Of a stretch of DNA of 47,900 nucleotides, positions 1 through 8,889 are shown one piece after another. Origin of the DNA: Clostridia bacterium (lineage in GTDB: Bacteria > Bacillota_A > Clostridia > Christensenellales > Aristaeellaceae); assembly GCA_025997215.1 (NCBI GenBank), contig BNUH01000018.1, forward strand, positions 1 through 47,900. Reading direction: 5' to 3'. The first letter of the stretch is position 1. The number at the start of each line of letters is the position of its first letter. The notes below the pieces were generated by a model. It did no database searches and was not told where the DNA came from. It saw nothing but the letters and a program-made list of their open reading frames with translations. The translations under genes were made by a program, and so were the position numbers.

Positions 1-709
1 GCATTCTGCAAGATAAACTGCTGTAGATAACCCAGTACCAGTGAGCGATGTATAGCATTGTCTTCCAGCACTATGACGTGTAGCACCAGTATGACACCCC
101 CGAATCGTGTATCTCAATCTTCATAATCATTCGTATGAATAAAATGATTTACTCACCCGAATGCATGGCCTAAGTATAACATTACCATGAATGTACGTCA
201 ATACAGACAAATGTCTTTTTTGCAGACCGTGCCCCCGTCCTCGCCATTTCGTTAGTATCCCATAAGCAATCTCACCGTCCTCGGCCAGGTAGAGTCCCAA
301 CGCAAACGCGAACGCCTCGAGGATTCAGTCTACCAGCTCCACGAGCGATTCGGCGCGGGTTCGGTATTTCCGTGTGCGCTGTTAAAGCCTACCCCTGTCC
401 CGACGGACGGCAGGGACCTGGTTAGGATGACAGGGTTATTTTATCAGTGAATCATCGACTATGGAGACAGCCAAATGTGTGCAATTGCCCGCATGCTGCA
501 ACTTAACTAAAATTCAATGGCCATCATTGTCCATTATGCTACCTACAGGCGATTGCCCGTACCTTGTGGCATAATGGAGCAGCTTCTAACACGGGATACG
601 CGGGTCAATACCTGTCCTCAAAATACCCAAAAACAAGCCCTGGTGATTTGTCTATTACGCCACAAAACACCTTATAGAATCATAGCAAGTGAAAAAAGTG
701 AAAAAACTT
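1..709. other. Left-edge region without a recognised gene
   Basis: I see no convincing gene in these bases. Short open frames on both strands have no ribosome binding site and no recognisable motif. The minus strand between about 240 and 400 reads as short protein-like stretches ending in stops, which could be the decayed end of a gene, but I cannot name it. This region lies downstream of the broken minus-strand helicase and is probably flanking or degenerate DNA. Confidence 0.4.
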
Positions 710-1294
710 TTACGTGCCACGCCACTCGTTTTTCAGCTCTATGCCAACGACTACTGCGCCAACATCATCGTCGCGCGATGTCGGCAGGCGACGCTCTACA
801 TCAGCCTTAAATTGATGCGTGTTCATGGTTTTGTAACCATTCTGTGCTGCCCACTTATTATGGACATCATGTAAAATAGTTCGTGATAACCTAGCCTTGG
901 CTAGAGGTGAAGTGCATTCGGCTATGAAAGCGCTAAAGACATCCATCTCTAGCCTATATGCTTCAGTCGCTTCTATTACACGTGCCGATTCCTTGAGCCC
1001 TTCGATCACCAATAGCCTATACCCCTCGACTAGCCATTTGAAAATCGCATTGAGGCTATCTTGTTGTGCAAATTGTTCTTTGAGCGTCTGATCCTGTTCT
1101 TCTTCTGGAAAATAGCGATCAAAAGGTATAACTTTTAAGCGTCCAGAAGTGAATAGCGTTTCATCAGTAACTCTTAACTGATAGTTCGAGTTAAAGTAGA
1201 GTTTGAATTGTGGTCTAAACTCAATCGGATTAGTATTAAGCATTCTGGCAATGACGCTGTCACCACCTGTCAATTGCTTCATCCAAAGCCGCAT
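710..1294 (-). pseudogene. C-terminal part of frameshifted D5-type SF3 helicase
   Basis: This is the downstream half of a phage/plasmid D5-like superfamily 3 DNA helicase. It begins with the conserved stretch after Walker B (KQLTGGD around residues 6-12), followed by a sensor-1-like segment (YFNSNYQLR) and a C-terminal winged-helix-like region that ends in a short tail. The upstream half lies at 1260-2114 in the other frame. The codons GCG GCT TTG are followed by one extra G before ATG AAG CAA; removing that G would join both halves into one reading frame. No separate ribosome binding site is visible here, so it is probably not made on its own. A sequencing or assembly error is possible. Confidence 0.7.
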
Positions 1295-2114
1295 TTAAAG
1301 TTATTGTTTTATCGGGTTCTGGCGAGTTAACATAACGTGCGCCTTTTAACCGCGCAATATCGGGCGAAGCTGCAGCGCCATCTCTTGGACGATGAGCAAA
1401 TGTCGGCGCTTGCGCAGTTCGACCATAATCCCCTAACACATTTCGTATAGTCTCGCTAAGCGTCCCTTTACCATTCCTAGTTCTCATTCCATAAAAAATA
1501 AAGAACTTCTCAAGCCACGTTTTCCCTGTAAGGCAGTATCCTAATGCTTTTTGTAAATAGCGAGCAGTCTCCTTGTCGTTTAGCATTATCTCATCAATGA
1601 AATGTTCCCACTGCTCTGTATTAGCATTTATATCATACGTAACACCGCAAATTTGCATAATATAGTCTTCGGGATTATGTGGTTGCAGGATAAATGTTTC
1701 AAGGTTTAAGGTTCCATTTTGGCAATTAATCAGATTAACATTCTGATCGAAAGATGCTATACTTTTTCTTGCCAGGTTTTTTGTGCCTTGGACTAATCGC
1801 GTACGCATTTGCTCAGCGTCATATTTAGCGGGGAAACTTGATAGGCTGCTCATTTCTCTTTCACCGTCGTAATTGTTGGCAAAAGTGATCATACCATCAA
1901 CAAAGTTATTGCATAAGCCCATGACAAATAAGCCTTCATAGTCCTTTTCCCATTTCTTTCCAGTGTAAGTATACCAACTCTTTTCTTCGAACACATAACT
2001 AATTAACGCCTTGTGCCATGAGTAAAAAAGCTCCACTAATCTCATATGTCTATGAGAAAACAAAGGGTTATTACGATCAAAAGGCAACTCTTCAAACATT
2101 CGAACGTAATCCAT
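1260..2114 (-). pseudogene. N-terminal part of frameshifted D5-type SF3 helicase
   Basis: This is the first part of a D5_N/SF3 helicase, an ATP-driven replicative helicase of phages and plasmids. The D5_N-like region covers about residues 30-190 and the Walker A motif (GMRTRNGKGT) lies near residues 205-217. The Walker B region and everything after it are in the other frame (710-1294). The start at 2114 is chosen because AAGGAGG lies just upstream of ATG GAT TAC; a start at 2141 would ignore this site. It has no N-terminal primase domain, unlike the second SF3 helicase at 18487. It is probably the remnant of another mobile element or of a second replication gene next to the phage. Confidence 0.72.
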
Positions 2115-2395
2115 ATTATGCCTCCTTATTGGTCTCGACATTTTGCAACCTGTCCACAGAGCATTATATCACGTCCTGTGTTAGATTGCAAGCTATTCTC
2201 ATAGCAAGAATTGCTTGTATGCGCTTGCGAAACACCAAATACTAGATTTGTTACTATTTAGTCCCAATGCAACCAATGCATGCCATTTGTGTATGAAATT
2301 TGTGTTCAATTCGGTAGTAAACCTACCCTTGACAACAAAGCTAAATATACACAGGTAACGGATGATGGTCTACCATCATCTGTTACCTAACAGCA
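2115..2395. other. Intergenic region between two minus-strand genes
   Basis: No gene is seen. It carries the terminator-like hairpin at 2353-2388 downstream of the repeat-like protein gene and, near its left end, the ribosome binding site of the helicase. A promoter for the helicase gene would have to lie here, but I cannot pick one with confidence. Confidence 0.4.
2353..2388 (-). terminator. 17-bp stem hairpin after minus-strand gene
   Basis: Arms at 2353-2369 and 2372-2388 pair over 17 bp with one G-U pair and a 2-nt centre. The hairpin starts 8 bases past the stop of the gene at 2396-3409. There is no strong T run on the minus strand, so it could end transcription, protect the mRNA 3' end or be a protein-binding palindrome. 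Confidence 0.5.
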
Positions 2396-3409
2396 TTAAA
2401 CTCTGTTATCTATCGCCGCGCGTGCTTCGGCCAATTCTTCATCCGTTGCTGCATCGGGGTTGTCTTTAAGCCAATCCTTCTGCAGCCTTGATAAAACTTC
2501 AGGGTACTTTTGTGTTAATGCTATCATCTCATCCCAAGGATTATCATTCTCGTCATCTGTTGATTTTGCCCGCGCTTGCTTAAGAAAACGATCAGATAAG
2601 CTATGTGCAAACACTACCTTAATTTCCACATCATCAGTGGTCTGAGACATTTTTCGCAGGACATCCAGCGGGTGCGCTGCAGCATTAAGCGGTTGTCGCA
2701 CGGTTAACAGTGCTAAGCCACGCGCATATGCACGCGCAAACTCTGGTATGCCCTGATAGCGTTCAGTCAGAGATAACTCGTGTAGATCTTCAATGACAAC
2801 ATCCGCATCATCCACACTTATCCTCGATATCAGATTTGCCAATTCAATCGCATACCTAGTAATGAGCATTTCTTCTAATACAGTATAACGTTTATCATTA
2901 GCAAACTCACGTATTGTATCAAGTGATTTTCTTGCATCAACCGGTTTCTGTTTGTACGAAAGAAACACTAGCGCTTCGAGAAGCGCTAGTGCAATAGGAT
3001 GGTTGCCAGCGTACCGTTCATCACGAGCTATTTCACACAATGATTCAACGGTCACCTTCGACAAATATACTGACTGTTTCTGCGAGAACTGATTTAACGC
3101 GAAAGCGTACGCCATTACGACCTTCAGATTCGTATCATATTCCCTGGACAGTGATTGCAAAAGCACTACTGTTGCTTCAGCAGGTTTGCGAGGCTGTATG
3201 CATACGAGGTTGAACAACCCTTGCGAGTAGTCTTCGACTCTCATAAGTTGTTCGTTGGACTGTTCTCTTGGCGGAATGTGCTGATCTATTTGCGCCAGCA
3301 AGCGCAACGACTCAGCGGCGGCCATCGCCTCTGGCAGTGGATTTTCCATAATAATGGTGAGCAGTTCCTTAGTTTCTAAGCACTCACTGACGGACCCTGT
3401 TCCACGCAT
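2396..3409 (-). CDS. Predicted alpha-helical repeat protein, function unknown
   Basis: The protein has 337 residues, is soluble and is almost wholly helical. It has no signal peptide or membrane segment. Repeating units of roughly 50 residues (patterns such as Y-x-x-A-L-A-L-L-E-A-L and A-R-A-Y-A-R-G-L-A-L-L) suggest a TPR/HEAT/Armadillo-like solenoid used for protein contacts. The tail is acidic. The start at 3409 is preferred over 3454 because AGGGAGG sits 7 bases upstream of ATG CGT GGA. The coding sequence contains a perfect 12-bp inverted repeat at 2966-2991. It faces away from the phage genes and is the same strand as the broken helicase, so it may be host or another element. No specific family recognised. 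Confidence 0.7.
   Translation of the reverse strand: MRGTGSVSECLETKELLTIIMENPLPEAMAAAESLRLLAQIDQHIPPREQSNEQLMRVEDYSQGLFNLVCIQPRKPAEATVVLLQSLSREYDTNLKVVMAYAFALNQFSQKQSVYLSKVTVESLCEIARDERYAGNHPIALALLEALVFLSYKQKPVDARKSLDTIREFANDKRYTVLEEMLITRYAIELANLISRISVDDADVVIEDLHELSLTERYQGIPEFARAYARGLALLTVRQPLNAAAHPLDVLRKMSQTTDDVEIKVVFAHSLSDRFLKQARAKSTDDENDNPWDEMIALTQKYPEVLSRLQKDWLKDNPDAATDEELAEARAAIDNRV
2966..2991. repeat. Perfect 12-bp inverted repeat inside a gene
   Basis: CACTAGCGCTTC at 2966-2977 and its exact complement at 2980-2991 are separated by 2 bases. It lies within the coding region of the helical repeat protein. Confidence 0.8.
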
Positions 3410-4446
3410 ATACCATCCTCCCTTTATTGCCGTGCAATCCGCAAAATGCCTCATTCACGACCTCAAAAATACATGAGAATAGTCACGCTTGAACAAGCTT
3501 CTGCATTGTATCATATATTCGACAAAATAGCTAGCATTATTTACAAACCGACTTCGACAGTTTCGTCACACGTCACCCTAACTCTTATGGCACATTACGC
3601 ATCCTCCCAGTTCGTCCACCATCAAGCTAACAGCAGCTGCGGATCACTTCTTATCTGTATCATACAATACCCATGGGTATCTTCGCCATGCCTTGGCTCT
3701 ATTTTGGGTAATTGCCTCCAGGAATTGCCATTGCTATTTGGTTTAGAAAAGCATACTATGGGAAGGTGTGCCATCAGCAATGTGTTTGTCAAGCGAAAAG
3801 TGCAACAAAACCGCATCCAAAAGTGTAGCAGCACCAGCACCGGTAGGCGAGGGTGTAACGAGTCGGAACGGTATCCAGGGGGCTGCTGCTGGGAGTGCGC
3901 TGCGGTGGAATCGTTACGGGAGAAAAGGGTGGTTGGAGGATATGCGTGCGGTTGGCAAGAGGGGCGTAGCCCGACTGGAGAATCCCACGCGGCGACGGTG
4001 CGGATGCTGCGGGCGCTGCACTTTAGACGCCGTTTTGCTGTAGTTTCCTGCGCCGTTTTGCCGCAGGTAACGATGCCGTTTTGCGGCACGCAACGGCCGT
4101 TCGTCGAGTTACCATATGTTGGCATGATATAAAGGCTATAAAGCTATTGCGATTAAGCTAGCATTGTGTTACAATGGATAGGTGTGTAATCTTTAAGGCA
4201 TGTGATCGAATGGGTGTGCAGCCAAAACCGATAGTGGTGAGTTAAAAATTAATATGATAGCGCTTTCGTAACAAATCGCTCGTGCATTGAGGAAATGACG
4301 GAGTTCGCAAGCTATACTTATGAGTGCTTCTTCGTAACAATTCACCGGTTCACCGATAGGAAGCAGTGCCAATGCCCCTATTGGCAAAAGGAACCGGATC
4401 GATTAGTATATAAACGCTGGAACTAACACCGAAACAAGGAGGACCA
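3410..4446. other. 1.0 kb region with no convincing gene, possible control region
   Basis: This lies between the leftward genes and the rightward phage genes. Open frames on both strands overlap one another, lack ribosome binding sites and have unnatural composition (Cys, Arg and Pro rich), so I do not call them. The region changes from AT-rich (3480-3640) to GC-rich (3840-4110). It contains three 10-bp direct repeats spaced exactly 23 bp (4029-4084). A divergent control region, origin or integration scar is possible, but no repressor gene is adjacent. Confidence 0.4.
4029..4084. repeat. Three GCCGTTTTGC direct repeats, 23-bp period
   Basis: Identical 10-mers GCCGTTTTGC start at 4029, 4052 and 4075. 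The spacing of 23 bp is about two helical turns and is not a multiple of three, which argues against a protein repeat. A short palindrome AACGGCCGTT follows at about 4089-4098. The layout resembles iterons or an array of operator sites. Confidence 0.6.
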
Positions 4447-4518
4447 ATGAGGATTCATAAGAACGCAAGGCGGTTCGGAAAACTTCGTCTGCTCATTAGG
4501 AAAGCACCACCGGTCTGA
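4447..4518 (+). CDS. Possible 23-residue basic leader peptide
   Basis: A strong ribosome binding site (AAGGAGG, 4 bases before ATG) precedes a 23-codon frame encoding a very basic peptide (many Arg and Lys) ending at TGA 4516-4518. It is the first plus-strand frame before the phage genes. It could be a leader peptide or a small protein; there is no family evidence. Confidence 0.3.
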   Translation: MRIHKNARRFGKLRLLIRKAPPV

Positions 4519-4616
4519 TCTCCAGGCTGTTGATTAAGTTTATATGTAGCTAAATATTGCGAAGACAAAATCTTCTGCAGTGTGTTAAAGCTACACAAAT
4601 TTAGGGGGAAATAGTT

Positions 4617-5261
4617 ATGAATAGGTTTAGCTCTGTGTCTAGAAGTTTTCGCATCGTCGGAACCTCACCGCTTCTGGGTTCTCAGCCAGTTGATCGGGAA
4701 GTCAGACTGAAGTATCTTGGGTCGAAATCTGCTATGGCGTTCGAAGAGAACGCTGATATGCCATTTTCTGGCGACAAGGGTACAACAGTCTTTCTGCGGG
4801 ATAAGGAGTGCGGTGGTGCACTCTATATTGGTGGACATGTTATGAAAGGGATGTTCAAAGAAGCATTAAGTATTTTGCAAAGCCAGACGAGCGACGGTAT
4901 TTCGATTGAACTGAAACAACCCGCTGCTAAGGTTGACAATTACGTGTTCATCCAGCCGCGCAAGTTGTGGATCCAACGTTCAAATGATGTATTCGTGGTG
5001 CAACCCGACAGGACATTCAATCGTCCTGTTCGTATTGCATCGCTTCAAGGAGATCGTACAGCCTTGTTGTTGAGTGAACTGGTTGAACTCCCGTGGCAGT
5101 TCGACGCTCGTATTGAACTTGTGACTAACAAGGGTTCGCGAGTGAGTGGGCCGCTATCGTGGGAAAACCTCTTAATGGCTCTAGAATTTGGATCCCTAAA
5201 AGGCTTCGGTCAGTTCCGAAATGGCGGTTATGGAACTTACACTTACACAGAGATAGAGTAA
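4617..5261 (+). CDS. RAMP-like phage protein of unknown function
   Basis: The protein has 214 residues and no signal peptide or membrane segment. Three features resemble RAMP proteins (ferredoxin-fold RNA-binding proteins of CRISPR complexes). An N-terminal strand is followed by GTSPLLGSQP (15-24). A segment GGHVMKGMFKEAL (72-84) corresponds to the usual G-x-S-x-K-G-x-x-R/K region. A C-terminal glycine loop GFGQFRNGGYG (196-206) matches the RAMP signature G-h-G-x-x-x-x-x-G-x-G. No CRISPR array or other cas gene is nearby. AGGGGG lies 8 bases before the ATG. It heads the rightward early genes. The RAMP assignment is my inference from pattern; a conserved phage protein with no known role is equally fair. 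Confidence 0.65.
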   Translation: MNRFSSVSRSFRIVGTSPLLGSQPVDREVRLKYLGSKSAMAFEENADMPFSGDKGTTVFLRDKECGGALYIGGHVMKGMFKEALSILQSQTSDGISIELKQPAAKVDNYVFIQPRKLWIQRSNDVFVVQPDRTFNRPVRIASLQGDRTALLLSELVELPWQFDARIELVTNKGSRVSGPLSWENLLMALEFGSLKGFGQFRNGGYGTYTYTEIE

Positions 5262-5395
5262 TGCAACGGCATAGCAGTGCCAAGCAATACACTGTAATAG
5301 TTGTGCAAAGCAAAGTAAAGGCGCGGTATAAAATGGCGCGTGTTGCCATCTGATTCTGTCCTGTTTCGCAACTATTAACACCAGGAGGCTTACAA

Positions 5396-5767
5396 ATGTC
5401 ACGCGACGCCACCGGCTTAATCACAATCGGCCTCCCCTGTGTGGAGGAGATGCGCGAGATGCTCGGCCCTGGCTGTGCCCGTTACGGGTTCCAGCCTATT
5501 GGGTCGGGTGATCTCGGCCTCATCTGTTCTGCCTACCTGCGCGTCATTAGCGGCGAGGCAGTTAAAGTCGACACCTATATTAATGACGGAATCATAACAA
5601 TCGAACGTATTGATGGTATTCTTGTCACTGTGCGCCGCAAGTATGGTGTGGAATACCCGACGTTTTTATCCAGTGCCAAGAACGGCAGTCAATCAACCAA
5701 CGGGGTGAATCAGCACACAGGTTCGATGGTTGTTAACACAACTATCAATAACAGCAAAGGAGACTGA
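5396..5767 (+). CDS. Hypothetical early phage protein
   Basis: This is a 123-residue soluble protein preceded by AGGAGG 7 bases before ATG. Its middle part alternates hydrophobic and charged residues in a beta-rich pattern. The tail is rich in Ser, Asn, Thr and Gly and looks disordered. It ends 1 base before the next gene, so the two are probably co-translated. I do not recognise a family. Confidence 0.65.
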   Translation: MSRDATGLITIGLPCVEEMREMLGPGCARYGFQPIGSGDLGLICSAYLRVISGEAVKVDTYINDGIITIERIDGILVTVRRKYGVEYPTFLSSAKNGSQSTNGVNQHTGSMVVNTTINNSKGD

Positions 5768-5768
5768 T

Positions 5769-6425
5769 ATGTTTCTTTCCGAGATCGCCAAGACGGGTGG
5801 ATTCGATGAGGACAAGCGGCAGCTGGTTTCTCTTGTCGAGGAGAAAGGTTATGACGCATTGGCTAAAATCGTCGTGGATATGGGCGACAGCATGATCCCG
5901 TTAAGGCATGCTGCGCGTTACATGAACATGTCGATGGACATGCTTGTGGATATCGCACGCGAAGCGACATCGTGCAGTCGTGATGTGATGTGGGCAGCTC
6001 TAGCGGCCATGAACGTAGCAAGTGAGACCATTTTGCTCGTCTGTAAGTTCCCCAACCTAAAGAACGCTCGCGCGTGTATCGAAGTACCAGAGGGGTCTGG
6101 GATTCTGTGCGAGAAGTCACTTGTTATGGGTGAGGCGCTGGTGTATGCGAAGCCGGACAGCGCATATAACGAGCGTCAACGGCGAGCGGACGATGCGTTC
6201 ATCCATATTGCGTTGGCATACCAGCTCAGCAAGCAGCTCTACACACAACTGCATGTTGGCAACAGGAAGTTGTTGGTTGGTTATGTATGCGCCCAATTTG
6301 AGCAGTATATTGATTACATGAAGAACCACTATGTTTTGATAATGAGAGCGCTGGACGACGAGGAGGTATATAGAAACTGGTTAGCTTATAACGAAAATCG
6401 GAGAACGGGCAGAACTGCCCAGTAA
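5769..6425 (+). CDS. Hypothetical early phage protein, helical
   Basis: The 218-residue protein is predicted to be mainly helical. The start at 5769 follows AAAGGAG with 6-base spacing; an upstream in-frame start at 5730 would overlap the previous gene and has no such site. The middle region (about 80-110) is rich in Ala, Val and Cys. There is no clear membrane segment and no recognised domain. It sits in a tight run of early genes (5396-7207), probably one operon. Confidence 0.65.
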   Translation: MFLSEIAKTGGFDEDKRQLVSLVEEKGYDALAKIVVDMGDSMIPLRHAARYMNMSMDMLVDIAREATSCSRDVMWAALAAMNVASETILLVCKFPNLKNARACIEVPEGSGILCEKSLVMGEALVYAKPDSAYNERQRRADDAFIHIALAYQLSKQLYTQLHVGNRKLLVGYVCAQFEQYIDYMKNHYVLIMRALDDEEVYRNWLAYNENRRTGRTAQ

Positions 6426-6438
6426 AAGGAGATTAGTT

Positions 6439-6663
6439 ATGAAAGGTCGTTATAATGAAATCGTGCGCATCGCGAAAACTACTGTACCCAACTCGGCGTT
6501 GTTGGAACACTCTTATGACGCTGCGGATATCGACAGGGCGGTAATATCGATCAGCGCGGCGATCACTTACGCGGCACAGCACTATAAGCTGGACCGCGCG
6601 TGGCTCAATATGTGTATTCAAGAAGCCTTTGCTTTGTCTGATAAGTATTGTGAGAGTATGTAA
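6439..6663 (+). CDS. Small hypothetical early protein
   Basis: The 74-residue protein is helical and near-neutral. AAAGGAG precedes its ATG with good spacing, and it follows the previous gene by 13 bases. It has no recognisable motif and probably belongs to the same operon. Confidence 0.6.
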   Translation: MKGRYNEIVRIAKTTVPNSALLEHSYDAADIDRAVISISAAITYAAQHYKLDRAWLNMCIQEAFALSDKYCESM

Positions 6664-6757
6664 CCGCCTCGTCTCATGCGTTGAGTAACGGCGTTTGCCT
6701 GAGCTACGAACTGCCACTGGTGTGATCGAAGTACAAATATACGAGGAGCGGATCATT

Positions 6758-7207
6758 ATGATATATAATATTGATCACGTATGCATCACTAATCAAGAGG
6801 AACGGGACATTCATGCGTTCAATGCCAGGCGCCTGAACGAGCATCGCACTGTTCCCGAACTGAGCAGCGTTGCTGACGTTATGGTTGTAGAAATCATTAA
6901 CGAACCGGTCATCTGGGTCGCTTTCGACATTATGATGACTGATAGGGAGTTTGCAAGCTGTTTCCATGGCCAGAACTATTTCACCAAGTCGGAGCACAAC
7001 GCGTTCCGTGGATATGTCCTTCGGAGATGCAAAGCTTACGCAAAGATTCGTGAGCTGCAGAATTGCGCAGATTTCTACGAAAAAGCGCTGTTCCGGCTCC
7101 CGCTCAGAGAAGTATTGTGTGACATGATCGAAGCGGAGGGCGAGATGCTCACTACTATGCCTCACCTGGTTGAGCCACTGCATAATGCGCTGAAGATGCG
7201 CACATGA
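6758..7207 (+). CDS. Hypothetical early phage protein
   Basis: The 149-residue product starts at ATG 6758, preceded by GAGGAG with a 9-base gap. A TTG start at 6695 would add 21 residues but has a poorer site. The protein is soluble, with a helical C-terminal half (about 85-149). There is no known domain. It is the last gene of the first early block, followed by a long gap with a hairpin at 7295-7326. Confidence 0.6.
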   Translation: MIYNIDHVCITNQEERDIHAFNARRLNEHRTVPELSSVADVMVVEIINEPVIWVAFDIMMTDREFASCFHGQNYFTKSEHNAFRGYVLRRCKAYAKIRELQNCADFYEKALFRLPLREVLCDMIEAEGEMLTTMPHLVEPLHNALKMRT

Positions 7208-7630
7208 GTAACGTGCGGCTCTCATGACGACACGAACCGCCCCCCAGATCCCTGATGGCTAGCTAAGGGTAGCTGCAAGCCGATCTCGACCGACTCAAAA
7301 TAGATGTGGAAACGCATCTATTTTGATTACGTAATCGCAGACTGGATTACATTGAACCGCACCCCCCTGGTATACAGAGCCGCTTATAGAATGGGATAGG
7401 TATACTTTATGGTAGTAACGATTATCAAGCGATACACGCCGTATTCCCTGCCACTGTGCCAAACTTGTGCGCAGTGTGTGTCAGCCTGCCTGCGCAGCCG
7501 AACTGATCTCTCAACCCATATAATCCTCCAAGTCCAGAACCATTGTCTACACCCAAGTGGATAGTGTTTTAAACCATACAATAAATTAATACCGCAACCA
7601 TTATAGTTATGTAAGTAGGAGAGACTACTC
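7208..7630. other. Intergenic region with hairpin and possible promoter
   Basis: No gene is seen in about 420 bases. It holds a perfect 12-bp hairpin at 7295-7326. Downstream near 7407 is a TATACT box that could be a -10 element, but I see no convincing -35. Confidence 0.4.
7295..7326 (+). terminator. 12-bp perfect hairpin after early operon
   Basis: Arms 7295-7306 and 7315-7326 pair perfectly around an 8-base loop; the right arm ends in TTTTGA. It lies 87 bases past the stop of the preceding gene. The T run is short, so it may be a weak terminator or an operator palindrome. Confidence 0.5.
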
Positions 7631-7696
7631 ATGGCTCTTGTTTGCTGTACCCTGAATTTGCGTGATACCTATGGCCGGTGCTGCTCCGTTAGGTAG
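7631..7696 (+). CDS. Possible 21-residue upstream reading frame
   Basis: An ATG at 7631 has a good ribosome binding site (GTAGGAG, 9 bases upstream). It encodes a short Cys- and Leu-containing peptide ending at TAG 7694-7696. The frame overlaps the start of the next gene (7671), which itself lacks a good site. It may couple translation of the next gene, or mark the original start of that gene before a frameshift. Confidence 0.3.
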   Translation: MALVCCTLNLRDTYGRCCSVR

Positions 7697-8267
7697 CAGA
7701 CCCGCCGTTCCCAAATCCGCTCCCGCTGGAAAACGTGGGGGTGGACGTGACCATGCGTGGATGGATGACAAGGAGTTCATGGCGGCAGTAGAACAGGCGC
7801 GTCCACGTGCTGTTCCCGACATTTTCGGGGACATTATAGGGATGGCTCCCAGCTGGATGAATGCCGTAGCACCGTTTTACCGGTACCATTCTTTAGACGA
7901 TGCATTCGCATCGCTTGTTCCATTGAGTTTGAACAAGGCGCTGACATTCCTGTTCCTCTATAGAGGATGGGGCTATAATGACTTCATCCGTTTTACTGAG
8001 CTATCTTATCGAGTTTTCTATAGAATACTAAACAATGAAAAGAATCGTTTCAATGAATCGACGCTTCTTTCTATTGTCTTACCCTTAGCACCTGGATACG
8101 TCATAGGTAAGCCGATACTTATGATGGGTAGAGTGTATTCGCCAGAACTAAGTAAAGAAATCATTAATTATCTACATAACTGCAGAGAGATGGCTCCTAT
8201 ATGCATCATTCGGGCTTTGCTACTACACGCAGGCGTGAAGGAATTATTACCCGACAAGCTGTTATAA
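7671..8267 (+). CDS. Hypothetical phage protein
   Basis: This is a 198-residue protein with a basic, Pro/Ala/Gly-rich N-terminal 30 residues followed by a helical body with several aromatic residues. There is no clear membrane segment, although residues 90-105 are hydrophobic. No ribosome binding site is seen at ATG 7671; a strong site 40 bases upstream serves the overlapping short frame at 7631, suggesting translational coupling or an N-terminal frameshift. A clear terminator follows. The downstream half is more AT-rich than its neighbours, a sign of recent acquisition. No family recognised. Confidence 0.6.
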   Translation: MAGAAPLGSRPAVPKSAPAGKRGGGRDHAWMDDKEFMAAVEQARPRAVPDIFGDIIGMAPSWMNAVAPFYRYHSLDDAFASLVPLSLNKALTFLFLYRGWGYNDFIRFTELSYRVFYRILNNEKNRFNESTLLSIVLPLAPGYVIGKPILMMGRVYSPELSKEIINYLHNCREMAPICIIRALLLHAGVKELLPDKLL

Positions 8268-8297
8268 ATTTATAAACTGACACTAATTACAAGCATC

Positions 8298-8327
8298 TAC
8301 AAGCATCGATTTTGCTTGTATTTTTTT
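8298..8327 (+). terminator. Rho-independent terminator
   Basis: An 8-bp stem (TACAAGCA at 8298-8305 with 8313-8320) and a 7-base loop are followed directly by seven T residues. It lies 31 bases past the stop at 8267. TACAAGCAT also occurs once just upstream (about 8288). Confidence 0.85.
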
Positions 8328-8371
8328 CAGTCTTTGAACGTTGCTGTCAAAAACTCAAGAGAGCAATTGTT

Positions 8372-8433
8372 GCAATATGCATAAAAGCTCTGCCATTAGA
8401 CATAGAAAATGCATTAATACAGGGCAATATGCA
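8372..8433. promoter_or_regulatory. Direct repeats GCAATATGCA, possible operators
   Basis: GCAATATGCA occurs at 8372-8381 and 8424-8433, with starts 52 bp (about five helical turns) apart. The copies are also part of a GTTGCA/TGCAAC inverted arrangement. They lie upstream of the replication module, where a repressor or activator could bind. A TTGACA at about 8465 could be a -35 box, but its -10 partner is unclear. Confidence 0.4.
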
Positions 8434-8555
8434 ACAAAAATTGCAAATTTGGTTGGATTAAGTTTTGACAGATTGTGCCGATACTTTTGGCATTTGAATC
8501 CTGTATGATCCACACATCGACCTCAACCACACAAAACCAAGAGGAGGTACAACCA

Positions 8556-8876
8556 ATGATCGCAACCCAACCGAAGCTGGTATCCCTCATAGAGGAGCTT
8601 CACGACCTCGCCCAGCTGGTTCACGGGTTCGCCGAGAACATGACGGCGATAGCCAGAGACCTGAATGGAGACGCCAGCGAGCCGGCCACGGTCTGTGCAT
8701 CTTATGAGGAAGATGATGCCGAGATCACGCCGTGCATACGGCCAGTCATGGCTCACCCACTGACCTCAAGCACATGCCCGTACAGCGGGCGGTGTTCGCG
8801 GCAACTGTCGGCAACCCGATACCCTTGCCTGGATGGCAGGCACAGTCTTGGGGCATTGCGTTTTGAATCGGACTGA
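8556..8876 (+). CDS. Small early phage protein, probably truncated
   Basis: This is a 106-residue protein starting at ATG 8556 after GAGGAGG. The first 45 residues form an amphipathic helix or coiled coil (pattern LIEELHDLAQLVHGFAENM), as in a small conserved Firmicute phage protein found beside SNF2 helicases. The rest, from about residue 60, is irregular (Ser, Arg and Cys rich) and does not look like a natural fold. The ancestral C-terminus may have been lost by frameshift. It overlaps the most upstream possible start of the helicase fragment. Together with the stops in that helicase, this makes 8700-9250 look decayed. Confidence 0.5.
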   Translation: MIATQPKLVSLIEELHDLAQLVHGFAENMTAIARDLNGDASEPATVCASYEEDDAEITPCIRPVMAHPLTSSTCPYSGRCSRQLSATRYPCLDGRHSLGALRFESD

Positions 8877-8889
8877 GAGTCTGCCACCA

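Noticed and set aside
517..810. 97-codon frame at the left edge
   Set aside because: It overlaps the helicase C-terminus on the other strand and has no binding site or motif.
3446..4132. Long open frames on both strands in the left gap
   Set aside because: No ribosome binding site, odd composition (Cys/Arg/Pro rich), and the two strands overlap; they look like chance frames in GC-rich DNA.
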